Shown here one piece after another: positions 21,003 to 28,566 of a stretch of DNA of 28,987 nt. A program made the position numbers and the translations under genes. Positions within the stretch are counted from its first letter, which is position 1. Every line of letters begins with the position of its first letter. The notes under the pieces are model-generated. The model did no database searches and was not told where the DNA came from. It saw nothing but the letters and a program-made list of their open reading frames with translations. The stretch is from Prevotellaceae bacterium UBA4361 (lineage in GTDB: Bacteria > Bacteroidota > Bacteroidia > Bacteroidales > Bacteroidaceae): NCBI GenBank assembly GCA_002393575.1, contig DGSN01000055.1, positions 1 through 28,987 on the forward strand, given 5' to 3'.

Positions 21003-23930
21003 ATGAAACGGATAAATCTTTTTTTATTAATTGCTATTTGTTTTATTAATAGCTATGCACAAATATACATCCATCCTCAATTTGATAGAACAAACGAGCC
21101 TAACTTACTGATTGACAGCATTGTCGTAAATAAAACAGAGACGTTGCTATATTGTATGTTTAATGTCGATGGAGGTTTATGGGCAAACATTTCTAACCAC
21201 ACAGTATTACGCGATTGCAAAACAGGTAAGGAACTATCGATTCTTAAATGTGAAGGGTTACCATTTGCTCCAGAAAGAAAATCATTCCAGTATGCAGGGA
21301 AGCACGAAATATTATTTGTATTCCCAAAGTTAGACCCCTCATCCCTGAAAATTGATTTTATTGAATCTGAAGGAGATGACGGTTTTAACATTTATGGAAT
21401 AGACTTACAAAAAAGCAACGATAGCTCCTTGTATCAATACAATTTGGATCGTTCTTTTACTTTATCCAGTAGCGCTGATTTTTATTGTACTTCAGGTAAT
21501 TACAATAGAGCTATTGAATTAGAGGAGCAGGCCATGAATATAAAAAAAGCATATCTTGGTTGTAAAAGTGCAGGATATGCATCATCAGTTTTTAACTTAG
21601 CTTGGTATTATTATAAAGCAGGTTTTTATAAGAAAGCAATAGTTTTAGGAAACGAAGATTTAAAACTATGCTCTGAGTTGTTGGGTACAAACAATGAAAC
21701 ATATGGTATATCTTTAATGAATTTAGCAACGTTCTATTCTTCATTTGGGAAATATGTTGAAGCTGAATTCTATGAAAGACAGACAATAGAACTATTCTTA
21801 AAATTGTATGGAAAAGAGCATCAACAATACGCATTGGCTATCAGTAATCTTTCTCAAATTCTATATTCACAAGGACACTATAATGAAGCCATAAGGTATG
21901 AAAAAGAAGCTTTAGACATCAGAGAGCATATTTTTGGAAAAAATAGTATAGAATTTGCAATGTCACTACACAGCCTTTCACTCAGCTATGCTGCAATAGG
22001 TGATATACCTAAAGCCATAAACCTTATTACAGAAGCCACAAATATTAAACAGAATATAGTAGGTAGGCATGATTCTAGTTACATAATGTCGCTTAATAAT
22101 CTTGCATCTTTTTACTCCATGGAAAATGAATACCAGAAAGCTTTTGACATTGAAAAGGAAGCCTTACAACTTTCTGAAATTGTGTATGGAACAAACCATC
22201 CTGAATATGCCACAATAATTAGTAATCTCGGAGGATATTCTTTAAGATTAGAGAAAGAACAAGAAGCTAACAATTTGTTCGAAAAGGCACTTGACATTAA
22301 CAAACATTTTTATGGTGAAAATAGTGAAGCATATGCAATCTCACTCAACAATTTCTCTCAGCAATTTCTTCAACATCATATTTTTGACAAAGCTATCTCA
22401 TACGGAGTAGATGCCTTAAAGATTCTTGATGTAAAAAATCCTATGTATATTACTCTTTTAAATAATTTGGCTCATATTTATGCTTGCGCTAATGACTATA
22501 AAAAAGCAACTGAAATTCAGAAGAAAGCCATAGCTTTAGTAAAAGACAAAATGGCTACAGAGTTTTATCAATTAGATTCTGAATCCAAATACTTATTTTG
22601 GAAAGAAAAACATTTTATATTTGACGTTTATCCTTCCTATGTTGCAAAAAACCAAAACAGTTCAAATCTATCAGATTTATATAACTCTATTCTTTTTTCA
22701 AAGGGAATCGTTTGGCAGAAACAAAGCCAAACAACGATTGAATGGAAAGACATTCAAAGCAACTTACAAGATGATGATATTGCTATTGAATTTATATCAT
22801 CTATGACTGATTCGAATGATACTATAAGATACTATGCATTAACAATAAAGAAAGACCAAGAATCTCCTAAGATGTTTGAACTATTTAATAGTAAACAATT
22901 TGAAGATTCAATGATGAGTGCTAATTCAAATTATGATAAAAACCTAAAAGTAGGCAATTTGGTTTGGAAACCAATCGAAGAGGAATTAAGAAATGTGAAG
23001 AATATATATTTTTCAACAACAAATGTTTTAAATTGCATTGCAATAGAATATCTACCCATTAACTCATCTGAAAACTATTCAGATCTTTATTCAATGTATA
23101 GATTGTCATCGACAAAAGAATTAACAAAGAAATATAATAATAAAAGTATTTCACATGCAATATTATACGGTGGGTTAGAGTATGAACCTGTAGAAGAATC
23201 GTTTTTAACAACAGAGAATACTTCCAAACGAAGTGGTTTTGAACCTCTTTATAATACATATACAGAAGTATCTAAAATCTCCGATATTCTTAAGAACGCA
23301 GGAAATAAGGTTTCAATATTTACAGGTACGAATGGAACAGAACATAGTTTTAGGAACTTATCAGGTGTTCCTATCGATGTTCTTCATATTGCAACTCATG
23401 GAATGTATATAAAACAGGATGAAGTATTTCAAAAGATTTACAAGGAGAATTATTCATTCGTTCACTCAATAGACTCTATATCAGCAATTTATCAAGCAAA
23501 TTTATTAACAAGATCTTTTCTCGTCTTTTCAAATGGCAATAATATTGCAAAGAAGATTTACATGCAAGACAAAAATGATGGAATAATTACAGCTTTGGAT
23601 ATTTCACACATGGATTTTTCTGGCGTTAATCTTGTTACACTTTCTGCATGTGAATCTGCTTTAGGGGAGTTTGGAACTGATGATGAAATTTTGGGACTTC
23701 AACGAGGGTTCAAAATTGCAGGTGCCAACACCATTTTAATGAGTTTGGACAAAGTGGATGATGAAGCAACGAGGATACTCATGGTTGAGTTCTATCGAAA
23801 TTTAATGAATGGAAAAACAAAACGCCAGTCGCTCCAAGAGGCCCAGCAGTATCTACGCAAAGTCGAAAATGGAAAATATGATGACCCAAAGTACTGGGCA
23901 TCATTTATAATGTTGGATGGATTAAATTAA
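21003..23930 (+). CDS. Exported TPR-CHAT caspase-fold protease candidate
   Basis: 975 residues. A signal peptide (1-20, ending SYAQ) predicts export. Residues 22-150 form a beta domain (NISNHTVLRDCKTGKELSIL...EILFVFPKLDPSSLKIDFIE) seen at the N-terminus of Bacteroidetes proteins. About nine kinesin-light-chain-type TPR repeats of 42-44 residues span 158-514 (NLAxxYxxxGxYxxAxxxxxxAL pattern). The C-terminal CHAT domain (about 600-975) keeps both catalytic residues: His799 in HIATHG and Cys883 in LSACESALG, followed by the usual DDEILGLQRGFKIAGANTILMSLDKVDDEAT. CHAT proteases are relatives of caspases and separase, activated through their TPRs. The gene is clearly more AT-rich than those before it. 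It is convergent with the anti-sigma/sigma/caspase operon and shares its promoter motif. Confidence 0.88.
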   Translation: MKRINLFLLIAICFINSYAQIYIHPQFDRTNEPNLLIDSIVVNKTETLLYCMFNVDGGLWANISNHTVLRDCKTGKELSILKCEGLPFAPERKSFQYAGKHEILFVFPKLDPSSLKIDFIESEGDDGFNIYGIDLQKSNDSSLYQYNLDRSFTLSSSADFYCTSGNYNRAIELEEQAMNIKKAYLGCKSAGYASSVFNLAWYYYKAGFYKKAIVLGNEDLKLCSELLGTNNETYGISLMNLATFYSSFGKYVEAEFYERQTIELFLKLYGKEHQQYALAISNLSQILYSQGHYNEAIRYEKEALDIREHIFGKNSIEFAMSLHSLSLSYAAIGDIPKAINLITEATNIKQNIVGRHDSSYIMSLNNLASFYSMENEYQKAFDIEKEALQLSEIVYGTNHPEYATIISNLGGYSLRLEKEQEANNLFEKALDINKHFYGENSEAYAISLNNFSQQFLQHHIFDKAISYGVDALKILDVKNPMYITLLNNLAHIYACANDYKKATEIQKKAIALVKDKMATEFYQLDSESKYLFWKEKHFIFDVYPSYVAKNQNSSNLSDLYNSILFSKGIVWQKQSQTTIEWKDIQSNLQDDDIAIEFISSMTDSNDTIRYYALTIKKDQESPKMFELFNSKQFEDSMMSANSNYDKNLKVGNLVWKPIEEELRNVKNIYFSTTNVLNCIAIEYLPINSSENYSDLYSMYRLSSTKELTKKYNNKSISHAILYGGLEYEPVEESFLTTENTSKRSGFEPLYNTYTEVSKISDILKNAGNKVSIFTGTNGTEHSFRNLSGVPIDVLHIATHGMYIKQDEVFQKIYKENYSFVHSIDSISAIYQANLLTRSFLVFSNGNNIAKKIYMQDKNDGIITALDISHMDFSGVNLVTLSACESALGEFGTDDEILGLQRGFKIAGANTILMSLDKVDDEATRILMVEFYRNLMNGKTKRQSLQEAQQYLRKVENGKYDDPKYWASFIMLDGLN

Positions 23931-23932
23931 AA

Positions 23933-23965
23933 GAAGGTGTGTCACAATGAAGTGAACACACCTTC
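23933..23965. terminator. Bidirectional hairpin between the CHAT gene and the small membrane protein gene
   Basis: GAAGGTGTGT (23933-23942) and ACACACCTTC (23956-23965) are a perfect 10-bp inverted repeat, and a further CAC/GTG pair extends it. It lies 2 bases after the CHAT stop and a few bases after the stop of the converging small gene. Confidence 0.75.
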
Positions 23966-23971
23966 AGCGTT

Positions 23972-24112
23972 TTAGTGGCAAAATATAATCTTCAAAGAAA
24001 CCACTATAGATAATATTGATGCTAACAATGAGAAAACACCTATTATCCATTTTGAAGGGCTTTCATGATGATTATGCCGCTCCACGTTAAGCTTAAAAAA
24101 AATAAAATTCAT
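23972..24112 (-). CDS. Small single-span membrane protein (46 residues)
   Basis: From ATG 24112: a hydrophilic, His-rich start (NVERHNHHES, about 9-18) and one membrane helix (about 22-44) ending IFCH. No family recognised. Support comes from the -7 element TATCTTTG at 24218-24225, which points at it and has no other gene to serve, and from the hairpin just after its stop. An upstream in-frame ATG at 24172 would add 20 residues that encode a tandem repeat, so the short start is preferred. Its place between protease and anti-sigma genes suggests a part in the same system, without direct evidence. Confidence 0.45.
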   Translation of the reverse strand: MNFIFFKLNVERHNHHESPSKWIIGVFSLLASILSIVVSLKIIFCH

Positions 24113-24133
24113 ATTAATATTTTTTTTGCTCCG

Positions 24134-24187
24134 TGGCTCAAAGGCTCTTGGAAAAGTTAATAATAACTTCATGGCTCCAAGGCTCTT
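24134..24187. repeat. Two direct 16-bp repeats in the leader of the small membrane protein
   Basis: TGGCTCAAAGGCTCTT (24134-24149) and TGGCTCCAAGGCTCTT (24172-24187) differ by one base and start 38 bases apart. They lie between the promoter at 24218 and the start at 24112. Confidence 0.6.
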
Positions 24188-24217
24188 CAGAAGATGAACG
24201 ATTCTCGTTCACAAATG

Positions 24218-24225
24218 CAAAGATA
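24218..24225 (-). promoter_or_regulatory. -7 promoter element directed at the small membrane protein
   Basis: TATCTTTG on the minus strand; a TTTG lies about 22 bases upstream. It is located just after the end of the anti-sigma fragment gene. Confidence 0.5.
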
Positions 24226-24253
24226 CATAAAAAATAAGGAAGTTCCCCAAAAT

Positions 24254-24412
24254 TCAGTTTTTTTTTCGTAATGCTTTCAAAATAGATGCTATCAATAAAG
24301 CAAACGAATGAAGATGTGCATTTGTGGGCAGCTCATTTTTGAAGTTCAGCTCTTCTTTCTCTATCATTTGCCCCCTAAGGAACTTCTCTATCTTGTCAAT
24401 GTATTCTTCCAT
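24254..24412 (-). CDS. Stand-alone copy of the anti-sigma N-terminal domain (52 residues)
   Basis: MEEYIDKIEKFLRGQM...ELNFKNELPTNAHLHSFALLIASILKALRKKN aligns residue by residue with residues 12-60 of the anti-sigma-like protein encoded just upstream (IDERIELFLRGEM...ETAFKQEIKSNPELRNRA...SLIRGLQAKN). It stops where the full protein continues to its membrane helix. It lies 70 bases after the full-length gene's stop in the same direction, so a tandem duplication is likely. It could be a dead remnant or a soluble sigma-binding decoy; the even divergence over its whole length and the clean stop favour some selection, but this is not proof. Confidence 0.55.
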   Translation of the reverse strand: MEEYIDKIEKFLRGQMIEKEELNFKNELPTNAHLHSFALLIASILKALRKKN

Positions 24413-24482
24413 GTTGCAGCGGTTTCTTAATAATACCGACAACATCAAGAAAGTAATCGAAAAAGACTAATAAAAACACCCT

Positions 24483-25205
24483 CTACGGCTCAGACTTTAA
24501 ATCATTGAGTTTCTTTATCAACTCATCTGCCTTATTATATATAGGTGTTTCGGGATTATCTTCCTTAATCTTATCTAAAATCTGGATAGCTTTTTCTATT
24601 TGGTCATCTTTTATGTATGCCAACGATAGATTCCATGCTATATCATTTGCCCAAGGGTGATATGTGTAATAATTATCAAGTGATTGATAGATGGGTTCCA
24701 GTTCTTTAATGATGTCTGTCATTCTTCTGCTCTTTGGAATCTTGGAGAACAGAGTAAATAAATGGACTATTGTGGTAGAATCCACGTCACCACGGGTAAT
24801 GTTTTTCAAATCATATTCTATGTAATATGGAGAAACTATGTCATTAAGTAGAGCATATTGATGTTTTAGTGGTGATTTTAATTTATTTAGGGGTGCAGAC
24901 AAATACAAAGAATTAATGCCGAAGAATATAGCTAACACAGCTGCAATGGAGCAAGCCCACCAAAGAATAGAACGTTTTCTTGACTTAGTTTTATTCTCTT
25001 TGATGATGGTTTTCTCAATAGCTGTATTCTTAGCTTGCAGACCTCGAATTAATGAAGTCATGGCCATTGCACGATTACGCAACTCTGGATTTGACTTGAT
25101 TTCCTGCTTAAAGGCAGTTTCTTCTTCAGGACTCATCTCGCCACGAAGAAATAATTCTATTCGCTCATCAATGCCATCCATCAATATGTCGTCGTTCTTA
25201 TTCAT
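24483..25205 (-). CDS. Membrane-anchored anti-sigma-like protein with extracytoplasmic TPR-like domain
   Basis: 240 residues. The N-terminal domain (12-60) has the pattern IELFLRGEMSPEEETAFKQEIKSNPELRNRA found at the N-terminus of many Bacteroidetes anti-sigma and TPR proteins. Basic residues 71-79 precede one membrane helix (about 80-100). The C-terminal part (105-240) would face the periplasm and holds a TPR-like stretch (WNLSLAYIKDDQIEKAIQILDKI, 191-213). There is no zinc HxxxCxxC motif. The start ATG (25205) overlaps the stop of the sigma gene by 8 bases, the hallmark of a coupled sigma/anti-sigma pair. Likely role: hold the sigma factor at the membrane until the periplasmic part is engaged or cut; inference from layout. 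Confidence 0.72.
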   Translation of the reverse strand: MNKNDDILMDGIDERIELFLRGEMSPEEETAFKQEIKSNPELRNRAMAMTSLIRGLQAKNTAIEKTIIKENKTKSRKRSILWWACSIAAVLAIFFGINSLYLSAPLNKLKSPLKHQYALLNDIVSPYYIEYDLKNITRGDVDSTTIVHLFTLFSKIPKSRRMTDIIKELEPIYQSLDNYYTYHPWANDIAWNLSLAYIKDDQIEKAIQILDKIKEDNPETPIYNKADELIKKLNDLKSEP

Positions 25206-25782
25206 AGATTCGGTTCATTAGTTCGTTATACTTTGTACGGAATTTCTGAAGACACTTATATTTCTGGGTCTTGACAGAATTAGCATTGGAGAATCCATAC
25301 ATATCTGCGATTGTCGCGGTGGTGAGATTGTTCCAATAATAACCTTGAAAGACATTCTTGCAAGTATCGGGCATAGACTCGATGATGCTTTGAACAATCT
25401 TTTCGGAATGGGAAACCTTTTCTGTTTCTTCATCTTCAGTACATAACTGATATAACTCATCAATTTTGTCTGAGCGAAACGATTCTTTATTGGTGAGCTT
25501 GCTATCGTCAAACAAAGGAATGACCTTCTTCTGCTTTCCCATGAACTTTAGCGTTTGGTTGATACAAACACGAAGGAAATAAGTAGAAAGTGTGCTCGTG
25601 AGATTTGACAGCTTTCCGTCACGAATATTCATGAACAAGGCAAGGGAAGAATTCTGATAGATGTCACTCAAATCATCGTCTGAGACAGAGAACGTCTTTC
25701 TCAGATATGCCAGCACTTTATTCCTTTCCTCAGCAATAAAGCGGTTCAATTCTGTGTTCTGTAGCGTAATCTTCTTTGCCAT
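25198..25782 (-). CDS. ECF-type RNA polymerase sigma factor
   Basis: 194 residues. Region 2 (about 18-82) shows RNKVLAYLRKTFSVSDDDLSDIYQNSSLALF, the ECF counterpart of the -10 binding domain with its acidic helix. Region 4 (about 128-182) shows SMPDTCKNVFQGYYWNNLTTATIADMYGFSNANSVKTQKYKCLQKFR, the HTH that contacts the -35 element. The ATG at 25782 lies one base after the caspase stop (25786-25784); a TTG at 25806 would extend it into that gene and is less likely. The gene is translationally linked on both sides: caspase before, anti-sigma-like protein after. Targets are unknown; the shared promoter motif of the caspase and CHAT genes is a candidate. Confidence 0.85.
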   Translation of the reverse strand: MAKKITLQNTELNRFIAEERNKVLAYLRKTFSVSDDDLSDIYQNSSLALFMNIRDGKLSNLTSTLSTYFLRVCINQTLKFMGKQKKVIPLFDDSKLTNKESFRSDKIDELYQLCTEDEETEKVSHSEKIVQSIIESMPDTCKNVFQGYYWNNLTTATIADMYGFSNANSVKTQKYKCLQKFRTKYNELMNRIYE

Positions 25783-25783
25783 A

Positions 25784-26653
25784 TCAATAGCTCGTTTCTG
25801 TGACAAGATTCTGATTGTTTGGCCATCGCCCTGTTTTAATCACTGTATGCTTAATGTTATAGATGAACTCATTAGCATTTGTGGAAAGGGTGAAACTCGA
25901 CAAGGTCTGTGCGATATTGTACGAAAGAGGGCCAAAGCGTTTGCCGTCAACCTTGATTTCTGTATTCACTTGGTCGGGGCGACAAGCCTCAATAAACAGA
26001 ACATTGGACTGCTTGACTGATGCATCAATCCGATAATGTGATTTCTTGTTCATTGAAGGTTTGAATACCTTATTATTATATGTAAAGCCCACATGAGTTC
26101 CTCTGATTGTTTCGTCGTTGGCTCTTGATGCTGTTCCAGCATGGCACGCATCAATGACAACATACAGAAATCCTAACGGTCCAATCTTCTCACGGAGTTT
26201 CTTAACATATTTATTGAGCAAATCATCCGTCAAGTGCTTTTGCCCTTCATAGAAGCCTTTTTTATATATCTTATAGGCATCTATCGGTACAATGGACTCG
26301 TCCCACCCGTCTTCTTCGTCGCCGTTGAGGTCTTCAACAGGCTGACCATGAGCAGAAAAATGAAGATAAACTATATCACCTTTTTTTGTTTTGTTAGTAA
26401 ACTTTGCTATTTGACTGACGATGTTATCAAAAGTGGCTTGGTCGTCTAACAATGTCGTGATGACAAACCCTTGATTCTTCAATATAGGGCTAAGTAAATT
26501 GATATCCTCTACACCATTGATGTTATTCCACTGATAGCCCGTAAGTGCTGTGTCGTAATGTGAGATTCCAACCAAGAAAGCTCGTTTCCGCTGGGCATTT
26601 GCAGTGGAGGAAAGTAGCAAGGCTACTAAAAATAGGAATAGTCTGAATCTCAT
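25784..26653 (-). CDS. Exported metacaspase-like peptidase (C14 family)
   Basis: 289 residues with a signal peptide ending ANAQ (about 20). The caspase fold follows: RKRAFLVGISHYD (22-34), HFSAHGQ with catalytic His102, and VVIDACHAGT with catalytic Cys170. The segment DLNGDEEDGWDESIVPID (108-125) between them matches the metacaspase DGxDE...PxD signature. Metacaspases cut after Arg or Lys. SNVLFIEACRPDQ (216-228) is the later beta strand of the fold. First gene of an operon with the ECF sigma and anti-sigma-like genes, with one base between its stop and the sigma start. Export makes it a periplasmic enzyme if the signal is real. Confidence 0.88.
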   Translation of the reverse strand: MRFRLFLFLVALLLSSTANAQRKRAFLVGISHYDTALTGYQWNNINGVEDINLLSPILKNQGFVITTLLDDQATFDNIVSQIAKFTNKTKKGDIVYLHFSAHGQPVEDLNGDEEDGWDESIVPIDAYKIYKKGFYEGQKHLTDDLLNKYVKKLREKIGPLGFLYVVIDACHAGTASRANDETIRGTHVGFTYNNKVFKPSMNKKSHYRIDASVKQSNVLFIEACRPDQVNTEIKVDGKRFGPLSYNIAQTLSSFTLSTNANEFIYNIKHTVIKTGRWPNNQNLVTETSY

Positions 26654-26671
26654 GCTCTAACACATTTTTTG

Positions 26672-26700
26672 CAAAAATACAACATTTTTCAATATTTGCA
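26672..26700 (-). promoter_or_regulatory. Promoter of the caspase-sigma-anti-sigma operon
   Basis: TATTTTTG lies at 26679-26672 on the minus strand, within the 19 bases GTTGTATTTTTGCAAAAAA that also precede the CHAT gene. The upstream ATATTGAAAAAT also aligns with the CHAT promoter with few differences. The leader is about 14 bases. Confidence 0.65.
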
Positions 26701-26771
26701 GTTACCTTTTCTATTTTTCGGGTATAAAAGACAAAGAAAACAAGATTGTGAAACAAAATAAAACTAATAAA

Positions 26772-27335
26772 ATGGCACTTTTTAGATTATTCGGCACTAA
26801 GCCAAAAGAGAATGTAGAGATGTTTCCAAAACTGAAAGAAAACGTTCAGGGAGAGGGAAACGAAGAAACCGCATCTCCAGAAGAAGAGAAGAAGGATGAG
26901 AAGCGTTTGATTACCATCAGCTGGGGTACAGGGATGCCTATTGATGTTATTTTCAACTTCATTCACAAGAACTTTGAGGAGGAAGGATTCCAAGATGCGC
27001 TTGTCAACTGTGACATTACCTATCGTGATGCTAAAGAGAAGATTATCCGTAATGATTTGGAAATGTTGTTCAAACGTATCATCCTTAAATACAAGAATGA
27101 CATTAGGCTCATAAATGTGAAAATCGGAAACGCCCAAAAAGCATTAGCACTTGCAGCAGCATCTGATATGGCTGCACTTAGGGAAACATACGAAGAGCAT
27201 TTAACAGAAATCCAAGAAATGCAACAGCTGCTTGAGGCTAACGACTCGAAGATGATGACGATGATAGAGTCGTATCGTAGGGGTTTTCTCAAAGGAATTG
27301 CGGTTAACGCAGTGATTTTTATCAATAACAAGTAA
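26772..27335 (+). CDS. Unrecognised coiled-coil protein, first gene of the DUF4407 operon
   Basis: 187 residues from ATG 26772 (a GTG at 26748 would add 8). A short hydrophobic start (MALFRLFG) is followed by an acidic, Lys/Glu-rich low-complexity stretch (10-45), a folded part RLITISWGTGMPIDVIFNFIHKNFEEEGFQDALVNCDI (45-82), then long helices with coiled-coil character (95-165), and a hydrophobic end GIAVNAVIFINNK. No family recognised. It is divergent from the caspase operon across a 118-base spacer and followed after 12 bases by the DUF4407 gene. Confidence 0.65.
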   Translation: MALFRLFGTKPKENVEMFPKLKENVQGEGNEETASPEEEKKDEKRLITISWGTGMPIDVIFNFIHKNFEEEGFQDALVNCDITYRDAKEKIIRNDLEMLFKRIILKYKNDIRLINVKIGNAQKALALAAASDMAALRETYEEHLTEIQEMQQLLEANDSKMMTMIESYRRGFLKGIAVNAVIFINNK

Positions 27336-27347
27336 TATTTGGAGATT

Positions 27348-28355
27348 ATGAAGACGATAAGAAATATAGGTTGTTTCCTTATCGGTTGGGATAAGAACAT
27401 TTTGAACGATTGTGGCGAGGCCAGTTATCGCCAGTTTCGTAAACTACTATCAGCCATCTGCATTATGATGGTGTTGTGGGGTACCATTGGTTACTGCTTT
27501 GCTGACCAATACATCAACATTGAATCGTATGCACTGAAAATCTGTGTTGCAGTAGCATTTATGTTCATAGTTCTTTGTGTAGAGCGAGTTATCATCTTGA
27601 CTGTAGGCAAAGCCAGACTGATGAGTGTTATGAGAGTGCTACTTGCACTATGCATGGCTGTCTTAGGCTCATGTATCTTCGACCAGATTATTTTCCGCAA
27701 TGATATTCAGCAAGCCATTCAGGAACACAGAGAAGACATGATTGGGGCAACTATTACAAAGCGGTTAACCATCTACGACAAGGACATACAGCGTATTACA
27801 CAAGAGATGGACTCGCTGAGTAAAGCAACCATAACACTTAATGAAGAATTGCAACAACGACCAGTTATAAAAGGTACTAATGTTTCCACACACGAACAGA
27901 TTGTTGGAGTGGATGAAAACGGCAACCCTAAGAAAGTAAAGACACAAACAGTCAATACGGTGACACTGGCAAATCCATTGGCAGAACAATTGAAAGCCAA
28001 CAATGACCAAATCCAGATTTATTCAAAGCAGTTAGAGCAACTCCGATTAGACAAGAAAGAAGTAGCAGAGAAAGTAAGGGAAGAGATGAGCCAACGTACA
28101 GCAGGGTTTATTGAAGAACTTGAAGCAACATTAATGGTTGTATCTCAAAGTAAAGTATCGTTAGCATTCTACATCATATTATTCTGTTTTCTGACCTTCC
28201 TTGAATTGTTTGTTTTGACAATCAAAATGGGCGAAAACAAATGTGACTATGAACTAATTGTAGAAAATCAATTATATCTAAAGAAGAGCTTGATGGAACA
28301 GACAGCAAAGAGTGTCTTAGTGAATAATAACAGTAATAACAATTTAAAAATGTAA
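27348..28355 (+). CDS. DUF4407 membrane protein with cytoplasmic coiled coil
   Basis: 335 residues. Membrane helices near 33-52, 64-84 and 94-113 are followed by a long helical, charged coiled-coil region (about 118-262) and a fourth helix (270-291) with a short polar tail rich in Asn. The start CFLIGWDKNILNDCGEASYRQFRKLLSA and the membrane topology fit DUF4407, a Bacteroidetes/Actinobacteria family of unknown function. The ATG at 27348 is chosen over an upstream TTG. Stop and the next start are 4 bases apart. Its four-gene operon sits back to back with the caspase-sigma operon, which suggests but does not show that it works with it. Confidence 0.75.
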   Translation: MKTIRNIGCFLIGWDKNILNDCGEASYRQFRKLLSAICIMMVLWGTIGYCFADQYINIESYALKICVAVAFMFIVLCVERVIILTVGKARLMSVMRVLLALCMAVLGSCIFDQIIFRNDIQQAIQEHREDMIGATITKRLTIYDKDIQRITQEMDSLSKATITLNEELQQRPVIKGTNVSTHEQIVGVDENGNPKKVKTQTVNTVTLANPLAEQLKANNDQIQIYSKQLEQLRLDKKEVAEKVREEMSQRTAGFIEELEATLMVVSQSKVSLAFYIILFCFLTFLELFVLTIKMGENKCDYELIVENQLYLKKSLMEQTAKSVLVNNNSNNNLKM

Positions 28356-28359
28356 GATT

Positions 28360-28554
28360 ATGGCAAGAGATTTTTATGATGACTCTTACGAAGAAAACGA
28401 AGAGTACGAAGAGTACGAGTGTGAAGGCTACGATGATTGTGGCTATGAGTGGACGGAAGAAGATTCCTGGTATGCGTTGACTGATGGCATGTATGGAGAT
28501 ATGCCTAACAACCCTTTAGATTACGATGCAATGATGGATGCTATGGGATTCTAA
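28360..28554 (+). CDS. Extremely acidic 64-residue protein
   Basis: 64 residues with 22 Asp/Glu and a single Arg; nine Tyr and two Trp. The first half is alternating acidic and aromatic residues (FYDDSYEENEEYEEYE...). No family recognised. It starts 4 bases after the DUF4407 stop. Proteins of this size and charge can mimic DNA or shield basic partners; a nucleic-acid-binding or polymerase-associated target is possible, but nothing in the sequence decides it. Confidence 0.6.
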   Translation: MARDFYDDSYEENEEYEEYECEGYDDCGYEWTEEDSWYALTDGMYGDMPNNPLDYDAMMDAMGF

Positions 28555-28566
28555 TTGTAAACTACG

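Noticed and set aside
21003..26653. Type III CRISPR (Craspase) locus
   Set aside because: There is no gRAMP/Cas7-11, Csx30, Csx31 or repeat array, and the CHAT protein has a signal peptide; only the protease-sigma logic is similar.
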